Shown piece by piece: positions 38,414 to 47,624 of a stretch of 64,000 nt of DNA. A program made the position numbers and the translations under genes. Source of the DNA: Mesonia aquimarina (GTDB lineage Bacteria > Bacteroidota > Bacteroidia > Flavobacteriales > Flavobacteriaceae); assembly GCF_003667275.1 (NCBI RefSeq), contig NZ_RCNV01000011.1, positions 1 through 64,000 on the forward strand. Direction: 5' to 3'. The notes beneath the pieces were generated by a model. That model saw nothing but the letters and a program-made list of their open reading frames with translations. It did no database searches and was not told the origin of the DNA. Each line of letters starts with the position of its first letter. The first letter of the stretch is position 1.

Positions 38414-38857
38414 TTATTCAGCAAGTAATTTTTCTGCTTCCTTGATACTATTATTTACTCTTCGTTTCATTTCCTTTACCTCTTTCTCTTCCGCTTCTAG
38501 CGTATTTAACTTTTCTTCATACTCTTTTTCAGTATAATTTGGTTCTTTTAAAGCATTTGGAAATTTTTCAGCAAAATCTCGCATCCACTCCATCATAAAA
38601 GCATGAGCACCTTTTAAATCATTCATAGCATTCTGATATAACTTGGCCTTTTCCTTAGTGTCACTAGTATCAATCTTTTCCTGTAGTTTAGAAATTAAGT
38701 TATTTAGTTTAGTCATCTCTGGCATTACCTCATCGTGTACTTCTAAAACATGAGTCATAGCCGATTCATATTTTTTTTCACTAGACTTTTCTGAATTATT
38801 ACAAGATAATAAAGTGACGGAGGTAAACACTAACGCAATAATTAAATATTTATTCAT
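38414..38857 (-). CDS. Helical lipoprotein of unknown function
   Basis: The 147-residue product has a lipoprotein signal (SVTLLSC, Cys19). The remainder is highly charged and helical, with heptad-like stretches at about 55-90 and 105-145, consistent with a coiled coil. Methionines cluster in HAFMMEWMRDFAEKFP. No family recognised with confidence. It lies 29 bases from the first tRNA gene. Confidence 0.75.
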   Translation of the reverse strand: MNKYLIIALVFTSVTLLSCNNSEKSSEKKYESAMTHVLEVHDEVMPEMTKLNNLISKLQEKIDTSDTKEKAKLYQNAMNDLKGAHAFMMEWMRDFAEKFPNALKEPNYTEKEYEEKLNTLEAEEKEVKEMKRRVNNSIKEAEKLLAE

Positions 38858-38885
38858 TTTGTAAGTTTTTTAAATTAAAAAGTAG

Positions 38886-38960
38886 TGGGTCATACTGGAT
38901 TCGAACCAGTGACTTCTACCCTGTCAAGGTAACACTCTGAACCAACTGAGTTAATGACCC
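38886..38960 (-). tRNA. tRNA-Val (anticodon GAC)
   Basis: On the minus strand a 75-base cloverleaf: acceptor GGGTCAT / ATGACCC, anticodon arm TTACC-TTGACAG-GGTAG giving GAC, T-arm with GGTTCGAATCC, discriminator A. CCA is not encoded. Reads GUC and GUU codons. It lies downstream of tRNA-Val(TAC), separated by a perfect palindrome. Confidence 0.95.
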
Positions 38961-38980
38961 GTTTTAAACTATAAATATAA

Positions 38981-39014
38981 AAAAATCCGAAGTAAAATTT
39001 TACTTCGGATTTTT
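38981..39014. terminator. Perfect 34-base palindrome between the two tRNA-Val genes
   Basis: AAAAATCCGAAGTAAAA followed directly by its exact reverse complement. It has the A-run/T-run form of an intrinsic terminator. Being between two tRNA genes read in the same direction, it may stop or process the transcript. Confidence 0.75.
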
Positions 39015-39017
39015 CTG

Positions 39018-39092
39018 TGGGCGCGAAGGGATTCGAACCCCTGACCCCTTGGGTGTAAACCAAGTGCTCTGAACCAACTGAGCTACGCGCCC
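39018..39092 (-). tRNA. tRNA-Val (anticodon TAC)
   Basis: Seventy-five-base cloverleaf on the minus strand: acceptor GGGCGCG / CGCGCCC, anticodon arm CTTGG-TTTACAC-CCAAG giving TAC, T-arm GGGGTTCGAATCCC, discriminator A. Reads GUA and GUG. A strong promoter lies 21 bases upstream. Confidence 0.96.
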
Positions 39093-39112
39093 TTGCTACT
39101 GCAATGCGGATG

Positions 39113-39142
39113 CAAATATAAACCATTTTTACATTTCACAAA
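39113..39142 (-). promoter_or_regulatory. Promoter of the tRNA-Val genes
   Basis: On the minus strand TTTG (39139-39142), 18 bases, then TATATTTG (39113-39120). Both elements and the spacing fit the Bacteroidota -33/-7 consensus. The tRNA 5' end is 21 bases further on. Confidence 0.75.
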
Positions 39143-39160
39143 GTATTTTTTAAAAAAAGT

Positions 39161-40381
39161 TTAAATTATTTCTGCAACACTAAAAGTACTTCCTCCAACA
39201 AACACTAAGTCGTCTTTTTTAGCATTCTCATTTGCAGCCAAATAAGCTCCTTTTAAAGTTTTAAAAGTGTTTCCTTTCAACTGAAATCTTTCTGCATGTT
39301 TTTTCAACACAAGCTCATTCATCCCTCTAGGTATTGAGGGTTTGCTAAAATAATAGGTTGCTTTTTTAGGAAACAAAGGTAATATCTGACTAACATCTTT
39401 ATCGTTTACAATACCTAAAACTATATGTAATTTATTATACTTCTCTTCTTTTAATTGTTTCATCACATAGGTTAACCCCTCAACATTATGGGCGGTATCA
39501 CAAATCACTTTAGGGTGATTTGATAAAATCTCCCATCTCCCTCGTAAGCCCGTATTTTTAATAGTATGTAAAATTCCTTTTTTCTGATTTTCATCTGTAA
39601 TATCCCAGCCTAAAGAACGCATAATCTCTAAGCTTGCCAATACTGTTTTTTTATTATGCTTCTGATATATCCCTAATAAATCTGAAGGATAAGAGGCTGA
39701 AATATTAAACTCATCTGCAAAAGAAATACAAGAACCTTTTTGATGAGCTGTTTTTTCAAAAATAGGTTTTGTTATTTCTGTACTTTCACCGATAACAACA
39801 GGAATTCCTTTTTTTATAATTCCGGCTTTTTCTTGAGCTATAGCCTCAATACTGTTCCCTAAAAACTGCGTATGGTCTAAACCTATATTGGTAATTACAG
39901 AAAGTTCTGGCGTAATAATATTGGTTGAATCTAAACGTCCTCCTAAACCTACTTCTATAATGGCTATATCCACATTTTCTTTAGCAAAATATTGAAATGC
40001 CATCGCAACGGTCATTTCAAAAAAAGAAGGTTGCTTTTCTTTTAAAAAATCATTATTACCTTCAATAAAATTTACTACAAAATTTTCAGATACTTCTACT
40101 CCATTTATTTTTATGCGCTCCCTAAAATCTTTTAAGTGCGGTGAAGTATACAACCCGACTCGATAACCGCATTCTTGCAGTACAGAAGCGAGCATGTGGC
40201 TAGTAGACCCCTTTCCATTTGTCCCGCCAACGTGTACACTTTTAAATTTTTTATGCGGAACTCCCAAATGCTCAGCAAATAATAAACTATTGCTTAAATC
40301 TTTTTTAAAAGCAGACTTACCTTGTTTTTGATACATAGGCAACTGCTGGAACATCCAGTCTAAGGTTTCTTGATAATTCAT
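39161..40381 (-). CDS. folC: Folylpolyglutamate / dihydrofolate synthase
   Basis: ATP-dependent ligase adding glutamate to folates (and to dihydropteroate). The 406-residue Mur-ligase-fold product has P-loop GGTNGKGSTSHMLASVLQE, metal-binding GLYTSPHLKDFRERI, EVGLGGRLDSTN and the DTAHNVEG motif. It starts 8 bases after the TonB-like gene, so it is the last gene of the exbB operon. Confidence 0.95.
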   Translation of the reverse strand: MNYQETLDWMFQQLPMYQKQGKSAFKKDLSNSLLFAEHLGVPHKKFKSVHVGGTNGKGSTSHMLASVLQECGYRVGLYTSPHLKDFRERIKINGVEVSENFVVNFIEGNNDFLKEKQPSFFEMTVAMAFQYFAKENVDIAIIEVGLGGRLDSTNIITPELSVITNIGLDHTQFLGNSIEAIAQEKAGIIKKGIPVVIGESTEITKPIFEKTAHQKGSCISFADEFNISASYPSDLLGIYQKHNKKTVLASLEIMRSLGWDITDENQKKGILHTIKNTGLRGRWEILSNHPKVICDTAHNVEGLTYVMKQLKEEKYNKLHIVLGIVNDKDVSQILPLFPKKATYYFSKPSIPRGMNELVLKKHAERFQLKGNTFKTLKGAYLAANENAKKDDLVFVGGSTFSVAEII

Positions 40382-40389
40382 TGAGTATT

Positions 40390-41256
40390 TTAATCGGAAA
40401 GTTTAAACTCGTAGATAATTGTACCAACTTGTTTTACAGGCGCCTCAGCATCACTATTAAATTTCGTAGCTAACGCAGCTCTTCGTGCAGGTTCAAGTAA
40501 ACAAGAAGCTGTATTTGTTGTCCCTTTAACTCCAGCAACGGCATTAATAACTTTCCCTTGTTGGCTAACTTCTATTTTAACGACAACTACGCCAGATTCA
40601 TTACAGTCCTGAACAAATTTCTCTTTATTAAGTGCTTTTCTTCCACCTAAACGATAGTTACCGTCACCGTCAAGTCCTTTTCCTTGTCCGTAATACGAAG
40701 AAGCATTGGGATCACCATTTGGATCTCCTTTATCGCCTGCTTGATTATCGTTACCTTCTCCTCCATTTTCTTGCCCATCTTTTTCTGGTCCGTTTAAAAT
40801 ACTATTCATCGCATCTGAAGTAGACTTATCGGGTTTTGGATCCGGTTTTTCAACCTCTTTAGGCTCTTCTTTTTTTGGTTCAGTTTTTTCTTCAGCCGGT
40901 TTTTCTTCTTCTTTTGGATTCTCTGTTGGCGTTGGTTTAGTTTCTTCTTTCTTTTCTTCAATCACCGGAGCATCTTCTGTATCTTGAGAAACTACTTCTT
41001 CATTTACTTCTGGTTCGCTTTGTGGGGTTGAAGTTGACTGAGAAGTACTTTGTTGTGGCGCAGATTTTACCGGTTCTGTAGGTTGTTCTGTCCCAGAACC
41101 GACTTCTGAGGTTCCAAAATTAACAGCAATTCCGTTTTCCGGTGGTGGATCTAAATAAGTTAATCCGAAAAAAAACAACAATAAAAGCAATAGCGTATTG
41201 ATGACCACAGTAATGATCAACGATCGTTTTTCATGTTTGGTTTCAAACAAAGCCAT
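40390..41256 (-). CDS. TonB-like energy transducer
   Basis: The 288-residue product has a short cytoplasmic N-terminus, one membrane helix (about 13-33), a Pro/Glu/Lys-rich spacer (about 55-150), a Gly/Asn/Asp-rich section, and a C-terminal globular part with VVVVKIEVSQQGKVINAV. This is the order of TonB/TolA proteins that span the periplasm. It sits directly after exbB and exbD, which confirms the role. A pair of cysteines (QDCNESG, TASCLLEP) in the C-terminal part might form a disulfide. Confidence 0.87.
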   Translation of the reverse strand: MALFETKHEKRSLIITVVINTLLLLLLFFFGLTYLDPPPENGIAVNFGTSEVGSGTEQPTEPVKSAPQQSTSQSTSTPQSEPEVNEEVVSQDTEDAPVIEEKKEETKPTPTENPKEEEKPAEEKTEPKKEEPKEVEKPDPKPDKSTSDAMNSILNGPEKDGQENGGEGNDNQAGDKGDPNGDPNASSYYGQGKGLDGDGNYRLGGRKALNKEKFVQDCNESGVVVVKIEVSQQGKVINAVAGVKGTTNTASCLLEPARRAALATKFNSDAEAPVKQVGTIIYEFKLSD

Positions 41257-41269
41257 ATACTTAAATTAT

Positions 41270-41662
41270 TTATTGTGGTTTTACAGCCAATACTATTTTA
41301 TATTGATTCCGTTTTGCAATATCCATTACATTTACCGCATCTTGAATCGGAACGCTTTCTTCTGCTCTTAAAATTATAGTTGGCTCTTCTTCTCCTCTTA
41401 ATCGCTTTTGCAATTCTAATTCCAAATTGTTTTTTGAAATTTTTTCTTCATTGATATAAACTTCTAAATCTTTGGTAATGCTTACCGCCAAGTTTTGCTT
41501 ATTGGTAGTTTTCCCTTTGGCCTTAGGTAAAATAAGATCTAAAGCTTCTGGTGTAATTACCGGAGAAGTCAACATAAAAAATACCAATAACAGAAATACA
41601 ATATCTGTCATGGAAGACATGCTAAATTCTGGACTTACTTTATTTCTTCCTCTTAAATTCAT
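41270..41662 (-). CDS. exbD: ExbD/TolR biopolymer transporter
   Basis: The 130-residue product has one membrane helix (about 20-37) bearing the proton-path aspartate Asp20 in SSMTDIVFLLLVFFMLTS, then a periplasmic domain ending in DIAKRNQYKIVLAVKPQ. Works with ExbB to convert the proton gradient into motion of the TonB-like protein. One base separates it from exbB and 13 bases from the TonB-like gene. Confidence 0.93.
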   Translation of the reverse strand: MNLRGRNKVSPEFSMSSMTDIVFLLLVFFMLTSPVITPEALDLILPKAKGKTTNKQNLAVSITKDLEVYINEEKISKNNLELELQKRLRGEEEPTIILRAEESVPIQDAVNVMDIAKRNQYKIVLAVKPQ

Positions 41663-41663
41663 A

Positions 41664-42365
41664 TTAAGCCGGTTCGTTTAATAGATCTAAAAAGTCTACT
41701 GCGGTTGCTTCCATTTGATGAACAACTTTATCTGTTTTCACCACCAAATGATTATAACCAATATATGCAATAATACCAACTATTAAACCTGCTACAGTTG
41801 TCATCATGGCTGTGTAAATTCCTTGGGCTAAAGATCCCATTTCTGCTTGACCACTACTAGTTGCCAATTCGTGAAATGCCAAAACCATACCAATCACTGT
41901 TCCTAAAAAACCAATCATAGGAGCTGCTCCGGCAATTGTTGCTAAAATACTTACGTTTTTTTCTAGCTTATATACTTCTAATCTTCCTGCATTTTCAATG
42001 GCAGTGTTAATGTCTTCTAGTGGACTTCCAATTCTTGAAATCCCTTTTTCAGTTAAACGTGCTACAGGCGAATTTTCCTGTGCGCATCTAATTTTAGCCG
42101 CTTCAATATTTCCGCTAGCAACATTATCCTTAATTTGCGCCATAAAATTGGGGTCAGATTTAGAAGCTGCTTTTACCGCTAATAGGCGTTCAAAATAAAT
42201 ATACATGGCCACAACTAACAATACAAATAAAATAGCAATGATGATAGTTCCGCCAACACCGCCACTCGTAATTAATTCAAAAAGTGATAGTGTTTTCTCT
42301 TCGGGTACTTGTTCTGCCGCATCTTTCATTTCATTAGCGGTCTCCTGCAAGAATATTGTTAGCAT
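41664..42365 (-). CDS. exbB: ExbB/TolQ/MotA proton channel protein
   Basis: The 233-residue product has three membrane helices (about 33-58, 130-160 and 180-205) and the family signature TIAGAAPMIGFLGTVIGMVLAF, followed by GIYTAMMTTVAGLIVGIIAY. It is the first gene of an exbB-exbD-tonB-like-folC operon. A leader of about 85 bases separates it from nhaB. Confidence 0.94.
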   Translation of the reverse strand: MLTIFLQETANEMKDAAEQVPEEKTLSLFELITSGGVGGTIIIAILFVLLVVAMYIYFERLLAVKAASKSDPNFMAQIKDNVASGNIEAAKIRCAQENSPVARLTEKGISRIGSPLEDINTAIENAGRLEVYKLEKNVSILATIAGAAPMIGFLGTVIGMVLAFHELATSSGQAEMGSLAQGIYTAMMTTVAGLIVGIIAYIGYNHLVVKTDKVVHQMEATAVDFLDLLNEPA

Positions 42366-42449
42366 AAGTTTATTCGTTTAAATTGGATAACGGTTAATCT
42401 TCTTATTAAGTATATTATAAAGGTATAAAGCTAAGTTATTTCCTATTGA

Positions 42450-43919
42450 TTACAAAAAAAACACAACGCCTAAATAACCAATTATTGCCAATACAATGGT
42501 GTAAGGCAAGGCCATTTTTACCATTTTTAAGTAAGATAAATTGATTAAAGGTGCTAAAGACGAAGTCAATAAAAATAAAAATGCGGCTTGTCCATTTGGG
42601 GTTGCTACACTTGGCAAGTTAGTACCTGTATTAATTGCTATAGCTAATTTATCAAATTGTTCTTGAGAAATATTTCCACTGAGAAAGGCGTTTTGAACTT
42701 CACCAATATATACCGTAGCTACAAATACATTATCACTAATCATGGAGAGAACACCGTTGGCTACGTAAAATACGGCAGGTTGATCTGACGGATCTAAACT
42801 CAGCGCCCAATCAATAATAGGATGAAAAAGATGCTGCTCATGGATCATGGCTACTATCACAAAAAACACCACAATTAATCCGGTAAATGGCAAGGCTTCT
42901 TCAAAAGCTTTACCTAAACTGTGCTCTTCGGTTATTCCCATAAAAGCAGTTTGAACTACAATAAGTCCTAAACCGATGAAACCAACAGAAGCTATATGAA
43001 GTGCTAAACCACCTATTAATAAAATAGCTGCTATACTTTGTACTAAAAGTCCATATTTCTCTGATGAAGTACGTTTTTCATCCATTTCATCAGTATAATT
43101 TTCTATAATAGTACGAGCCACTTTAGGAAGTTTTTGCCCAAAACCAAACCAGCCTGTGGTTTCTAAAACAATAGTTGTTAGCAAACCGGCTAATAAAACC
43201 GGTAGCGTAATTGGCGCCATTTTCACGAAGAAATCAATAAAATCCCAACCCATTTTTTCTCCAATTAGTAGGTTTTGTGGTTCGCCTACAATAGTACAAA
43301 CACCACCAAGTGCGGTACCTACTACGCCATGCATAATTAAGCTCCTGAGGAAACTTCTAAACTTATCTAAGGTTTCTCCACTAAGTTCTTTTCGGTCTAA
43401 AATCCCACTATCATTATAATCGGTGTCAGCTGATTGAATTTTATGGTAAACTCCATAAAAGCCAACCGAAACACTAATTAATACTGCCGTAACTGTAAGC
43501 GCATCTAAAAATGCAGAAAGGATAGCAGAAAGCAATAGAAATAATATTGACAGGATAAGTTTCGATTTTATTTTCGTGAAGACTTTACTGAAAATATACA
43601 TCAATAAAGGTTTCATAAAATAAATACCGGCCACCATAAACATCAGCAAAAAGATAACTTCAAAATTTTGAATCACCTCCTCTTTGGCTGCTTCGGGCGA
43701 TGTTAAATTTAAAATCAAAATCTCAATAGCAAGCAAACCACCAGACTGAAGTGGATAGCATTTTAACGCCATTGCTAAGGTGAAAATAAATTCAGCTATA
43801 AAAAACCAAGCTGTGACTACGGGTCCTAATACAAAATATGAAAGAACATTAAATGCTAAGAAAAAACAAATAGCATATTTAAACCACTTGGGACTGTTGC
43901 CCAAAAAATTTTTTAACAT
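42450..43919 (-). CDS. nhaB: Na+/H+ antiporter NhaB
   Basis: The 489-residue product closely follows E. coli NhaB along its whole length: FIAEFIFTLAMALKCYPL, LLMFMVAGIYFMK, SAFLDALTVTAVLISVSVGF, LGGVCTIVGEPQNLLIGEKM, SMISDNVFVATVYIGE and the C-terminal AINTGTNLPSVATPNGQAAF. About twelve hydrophobic segments. Exports sodium in exchange for protons, fitting a marine or salt-exposed life. Confidence 0.95.
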   Translation of the reverse strand: MLKNFLGNSPKWFKYAICFFLAFNVLSYFVLGPVVTAWFFIAEFIFTLAMALKCYPLQSGGLLAIEILILNLTSPEAAKEEVIQNFEVIFLLMFMVAGIYFMKPLLMYIFSKVFTKIKSKLILSILFLLLSAILSAFLDALTVTAVLISVSVGFYGVYHKIQSADTDYNDSGILDRKELSGETLDKFRSFLRSLIMHGVVGTALGGVCTIVGEPQNLLIGEKMGWDFIDFFVKMAPITLPVLLAGLLTTIVLETTGWFGFGQKLPKVARTIIENYTDEMDEKRTSSEKYGLLVQSIAAILLIGGLALHIASVGFIGLGLIVVQTAFMGITEEHSLGKAFEEALPFTGLIVVFFVIVAMIHEQHLFHPIIDWALSLDPSDQPAVFYVANGVLSMISDNVFVATVYIGEVQNAFLSGNISQEQFDKLAIAINTGTNLPSVATPNGQAAFLFLLTSSLAPLINLSYLKMVKMALPYTIVLAIIGYLGVVFFL

Positions 43920-43959
43920 GGGTTGGGATAATAAATAGGGTTATTAATCTTGTGTTACA

Positions 43960-45186
43960 TTAAACAAGTTGTTTTAAAGCAATTTCAAAAGCAGTTTTAC
44001 AAATATTCGTTTTAGAACTACTTTTATCAAATATATTTTGAATGGCATTTTTAATAACATTTGAGGTGTCATTAAAAATAGATTCATCGGTCATTTCTAT
44101 TCGGCTTTCCATTAGGTAAGCAAAAACTCTTGCCATACCACAGTTAGAAATAAAATCTGGAATTAAACTTACTTGCTCATCGGTAGCTTCCATAATATCA
44201 CCAAAGAAAATTTCTTTATCTGCAAAAGGAACGTTTGCTCCGCAAGAAATTACTTCTAATCCGTTTTTAATCAATTTAGAGATTTGCTCATTTTTCACTA
44301 AACGAGAAGCTGCACATGGCGCAAAAATTTCCGTCTCTAAATCCCATATTTGTTCATTTATTTCATCAAAAGAAATCATCTTATCGGCAACAAGAGCATT
44401 ACCATCTTTATGTAAGAATAATTGCTTAATTTCTTCAAAAGAAAAACCATCTTTATTAATCAACCCGCCATCTCGGTCTATAATACCAACAACTTTAGCT
44501 CCCATTTGTGCTAAGTAATAAGCGGCTGCAGAACCTACATTACCAAAGCCTTGTACTACAGCTCTTTTTCCTTTTACGTCTCCCCCGTAAATTTTATAAT
44601 AATGACGTACTGCTTCGGCAACACCAAAACCGGTTATCATATCTCCAACGGTATATTTTCTTGCGGCATCTGGTGTATATTTAGGATTATCCAACACTTT
44701 AATTACACCATTACGCAATTGCCCAATTCTATTAATTTTCTCTGCTTCTGAAGTTTTAAAGTGCCCGTTAAAAACACCTTCTTGCGGATGCCAAAGACCA
44801 GCGTTCTCAGTATTAGGAATAACTTCGCTTCCTTGCTCAACATTCATATCGCCTCCTGTACCATAATAATTTTTCAATAAAGGCGAAACCGCTTTATACC
44901 AACGTTCTAAAACACCTTTTTTTCGTGGATCATTCGGGTCAAAATTAATTCCTGATTTTGCTCCTCCAATTGCAGGACCGGAAACCGTAAATTTTACTTC
45001 CATTGTTTTTGCCAAAGAAAGCACTTCATTCATATCTAAACCTTTGCGCATTCTGGTTCCGCCACCAGCAGCACCGCCTCTCAAAGAGTTGATAACTGTC
45101 CAGCCCTCTGCTTCAGTTTCAGCGTCTTTCCAGTTAAATACAATTTCGGGTTGCTTGTTTTCGTATAGTTTTAATAAATCTTTCAC
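43960..45186 (-). CDS. Glu/Leu/Phe/Val dehydrogenase (glutamate dehydrogenase-like)
   Basis: The 408-residue product has the dimerisation domain with GGAAGGGTRMRKGLD, the catalytic lysine in PAIGGAKSGINFDP, and NAD(P) Rossmann motif VVQGFGNVGSAAAYYLAQMG. The exact amino-acid specificity is not certain; glutamate is likeliest. Start chosen at GTG 45186 (MKDLLKLYENKQPE). A TTG 13 codons upstream keeps the frame but overlaps the TATATTTG promoter box, so it cannot be the start. Confidence 0.9.
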   Translation of the reverse strand: MKDLLKLYENKQPEIVFNWKDAETEAEGWTVINSLRGGAAGGGTRMRKGLDMNEVLSLAKTMEVKFTVSGPAIGGAKSGINFDPNDPRKKGVLERWYKAVSPLLKNYYGTGGDMNVEQGSEVIPNTENAGLWHPQEGVFNGHFKTSEAEKINRIGQLRNGVIKVLDNPKYTPDAARKYTVGDMITGFGVAEAVRHYYKIYGGDVKGKRAVVQGFGNVGSAAAYYLAQMGAKVVGIIDRDGGLINKDGFSFEEIKQLFLHKDGNALVADKMISFDEINEQIWDLETEIFAPCAASRLVKNEQISKLIKNGLEVISCGANVPFADKEIFFGDIMEATDEQVSLIPDFISNCGMARVFAYLMESRIEMTDESIFNDTSNVIKNAIQNIFDKSSSKTNICKTAFEIALKQLV

Positions 45187-45222
45187 GAGTAGTATATTTT
45201 TTGGGTAATTTTTTTTGCTGCA

Positions 45223-45230
45223 CAAATATA
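45223..45230 (-). promoter_or_regulatory. -7 promoter box for the glutamate dehydrogenase gene
   Basis: TATATTTG on the minus strand, exact TAnnTTTG match, 36 bases before the GTG start at 45186. Confidence 0.65.
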
Positions 45231-45270
45231 CACAAACCCATTGTTGTGAAAGTATTTGAGCCTTATAATT

Positions 45271-46335
45271 TTACGGCAAATAGATTTTTCCTGAAGAATG
45301 ATCTTGCTTTGCTCCGGTAACACTTTTTAATACATTTATTTCTCCGCGTATTTTTAAAACCCCCAGAAAACCAAACAACAAGGCTTCTTTGTACTCAATC
45401 AGTAAAGATTCAGGCACAACCATTTGAACGGATGAATAATTTTGAATACGTGAAATCAAATATTTATTAAAAGCACCGCCACCGGTAATCAACATTTTTT
45501 TTGTCGATGAATTTTCACAAACGTTAGCTATTTGCTTCGCAACATGCTCTGTAAAAGTTGCGATAATTATTGCTGAAGAAAGTCTCGATTTCTCTAATAA
45601 TGGAAAAACCTCTGTCTGCACCCACTCTATTCCTAAAGATTTTGGCGGTTCTAAATGATAAAACAAAAGCGCATTTAATTCTTGAAGCAAATTTTCATCT
45701 AGCTTATTTTTTCGAGCAATATCTCCATCCACATCATACTCTTTTCCAAATTTTTGGGCATAAAAATTTAAAACTGTATTTACCGGACAAATATCAAAAG
45801 CTATTCGCTCATCATTTTTCTTAAATGATATATTAGCAAATCCCCCAAGGTTTAAACAATAATCAAATTCTTTAAATAACAATTCATCTCCAACAGGAAC
45901 TAAAGGTGCACCCTGACCGCCCAACGCTACATCTTGTACTCTAAAATCACAAACTACTTTTTTTCCGGTCTTTTTTGCTAAACTCGGAAGATTCCCTATT
46001 TGATAGGTAATTTGACGTTCCGGTTGGTGTAAAACGGTATGTCCATGGGAGCAAATTATAGCTTTACCTATGTTATTTTTATCAATAAAAAATCGAATTT
46101 TTTCGGCTAAATAATTTGTATATGCTTCATCTAAAGCCTGTAATTCAAGTTTATTTATTGAAGAAGCCTTTTCTAGTTTATCTTTCCAATCTTCAGTATA
46201 GGCTACGGTTTCAGCAAACTCTATTCTATAATTCCATCGATTCTCACTTTTATAAAAATTAACTAAAGTAAGATCGATACCATCTAAGGATGTACCCGAC
46301 ATTACGCCTATAACTGAGTAATTTGTATTTTTCAT
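45271..46335 (-). CDS. anmK: Anhydro-N-acetylmuramic acid kinase
   Basis: Recycles the peptidoglycan fragment 1,6-anhydro-MurNAc to MurNAc 6-phosphate. The 354-residue product starts with GVMSGTSLDGIDLTLV, and has SHGHTVLHQP, the LNLGGFANISF segment and a LITGGGAFNKYLI nucleotide site. Divergent from the acyl-CoA dehydrogenase gene, 96 bases away. Confidence 0.94.
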   Translation of the reverse strand: MKNTNYSVIGVMSGTSLDGIDLTLVNFYKSENRWNYRIEFAETVAYTEDWKDKLEKASSINKLELQALDEAYTNYLAEKIRFFIDKNNIGKAIICSHGHTVLHQPERQITYQIGNLPSLAKKTGKKVVCDFRVQDVALGGQGAPLVPVGDELLFKEFDYCLNLGGFANISFKKNDERIAFDICPVNTVLNFYAQKFGKEYDVDGDIARKNKLDENLLQELNALLFYHLEPPKSLGIEWVQTEVFPLLEKSRLSSAIIIATFTEHVAKQIANVCENSSTKKMLITGGGAFNKYLISRIQNYSSVQMVVPESLLIEYKEALLFGFLGVLKIRGEINVLKSVTGAKQDHSSGKIYLP

Positions 46336-46359
46336 ATTCGTAAAAATAACTAATAATCG

Positions 46360-46390
46360 TTGAAAATTTAGTACTTAAAAAGTATCTTTG
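46360..46390 (+). promoter_or_regulatory. Promoter of the acyl-CoA dehydrogenase gene
   Basis: TTG (46360-46362), 20 bases, then TATCTTTG (46383-46390). The box is exact and lies 41 bases before the ATG. Confidence 0.68.
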
Positions 46391-46431
46391 TAGCCTTTCA
46401 ATTCAAATTATCATAATTAAATAAAAGCACA

Positions 46432-47574
46432 ATGGATTTTAAGCTTACAGAAGAGCACTTAATGATAAGGGATACTGCAAGAGATTTTGCAAAAAATGAA
46501 TTGCTTCCCGGAGTAATAGAACGTGATACAAAACAAGAATTCCCTACAGAACAAGTGAAGAAAATGGGAGAACTTGGTTTCTTAGGAATGATGGTTTCTC
46601 CAGAATATGGCGGCGGCGGAATGGATACTATTTCCTACGTGCTTGCTATGGAAGAAATCTCTAAAGTTGACGCTTCTTGTTCAGTAATTGTTTCTGTAAA
46701 CAACTCGCTTGTTTGCTGGGGAATTGAAACTTTTGGTACAGAAGAGCAAAAGAAAAAATACCTTACAAAATTAGCGACAGGAGAATCTATAGGAGCTTTT
46801 TGTTTAAGCGAACCTGAAGCAGGAAGTGATGCAACATCGCAAAGAACAACTGCTATCGACAAAGGAGATCATTATATTCTTAACGGAACAAAAAACTGGA
46901 TTACTAACGGCGGGAGTGCTGATTATTACTTAGTAATTGCACAAACCGATCGTGAGAAAAAACACCGTGGAATTAATGCCTTTATTGTTGAAAAAGACTG
47001 GGAAGGATTTGAAATTGGCCCGAAAGAAGATAAATTAGGAATTAGAGGAAGTGATACCCATACGCTAAACTTTAATGATGTAAAAGTCCCTAAAGAGAAT
47101 AGAATTGGCGAAGACGGATTCGGTTTCAAATTTGCTATGAAAACACTTTCTGGCGGAAGAATTGGTATTGCGGCACAAGCCTTAGGCATTGCCAGTGGTG
47201 CATATGAATTGGCACGTGATTATTCTAAAATCAGAAAAGCTTTTGGTACAGAAATTTGCAATCACCAAGCCATTGCTTTCAAATTAGCCGATATGTATAC
47301 AGAGATTGAAGCTTCTCGTCATTTAGTAATGAAAGCCGCTTGGGATAAAGATCAAAAACAGAATTATGACCTTTCTGGAGCTATGGCAAAATTATACGCT
47401 TCTAAAACTGCTATGGATGCTACTGTGGAAGCTGTTCAAATTCACGGAGGTAATGGTTATGTAAAAGAATATCATGTAGAGCGTTTAATGCGTGATGCAA
47501 AAATTACACAGATATATGAAGGAACTTCTGAAATTCAAAAAATTGTTATTTCCAGAAGCCTTTTACAAGATTAA
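46432..47574 (+). CDS. Acyl-CoA dehydrogenase (short-chain type)
   Basis: The 380-residue flavoenzyme catalyses the first step of fatty-acid beta-oxidation. It has the FAD-binding GAFCLSEPEAGSDA and NWITNGG, and the catalytic-base region at the C-terminus, QIYEGTSEIQKIVISR. Similar to butyryl-CoA dehydrogenases. It is a single gene between its own promoter and a strong terminator. Confidence 0.94.
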   Translation: MDFKLTEEHLMIRDTARDFAKNELLPGVIERDTKQEFPTEQVKKMGELGFLGMMVSPEYGGGGMDTISYVLAMEEISKVDASCSVIVSVNNSLVCWGIETFGTEEQKKKYLTKLATGESIGAFCLSEPEAGSDATSQRTTAIDKGDHYILNGTKNWITNGGSADYYLVIAQTDREKKHRGINAFIVEKDWEGFEIGPKEDKLGIRGSDTHTLNFNDVKVPKENRIGEDGFGFKFAMKTLSGGRIGIAAQALGIASGAYELARDYSKIRKAFGTEICNHQAIAFKLADMYTEIEASRHLVMKAAWDKDQKQNYDLSGAMAKLYASKTAMDATVEAVQIHGGNGYVKEYHVERLMRDAKITQIYEGTSEIQKIVISRSLLQD

Positions 47575-47593
47575 AAACAATCTTTAAACTAGT

Positions 47594-47624
47594 AAACCCC
47601 TTTTTAAAAAAAGGGGTTTTTTTT
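47594..47624. terminator. Bidirectional terminator overlapping the end of a gene
   Basis: Stem AAACCCCTTTTT / AAAAAGGGGTTT (47594-47605 with 47608-47619), 2-base loop, then T-run on the plus strand. It ends the acyl-CoA dehydrogenase transcript; its right half is also the last codons of the PID-CTERM gene on the other strand. Confidence 0.85.

Noticed and set aside
38890-39126. An open frame of 78 codons on the minus strand
   Set aside because: It runs through both tRNA-Val genes and is the usual artefact of tRNA sequences.
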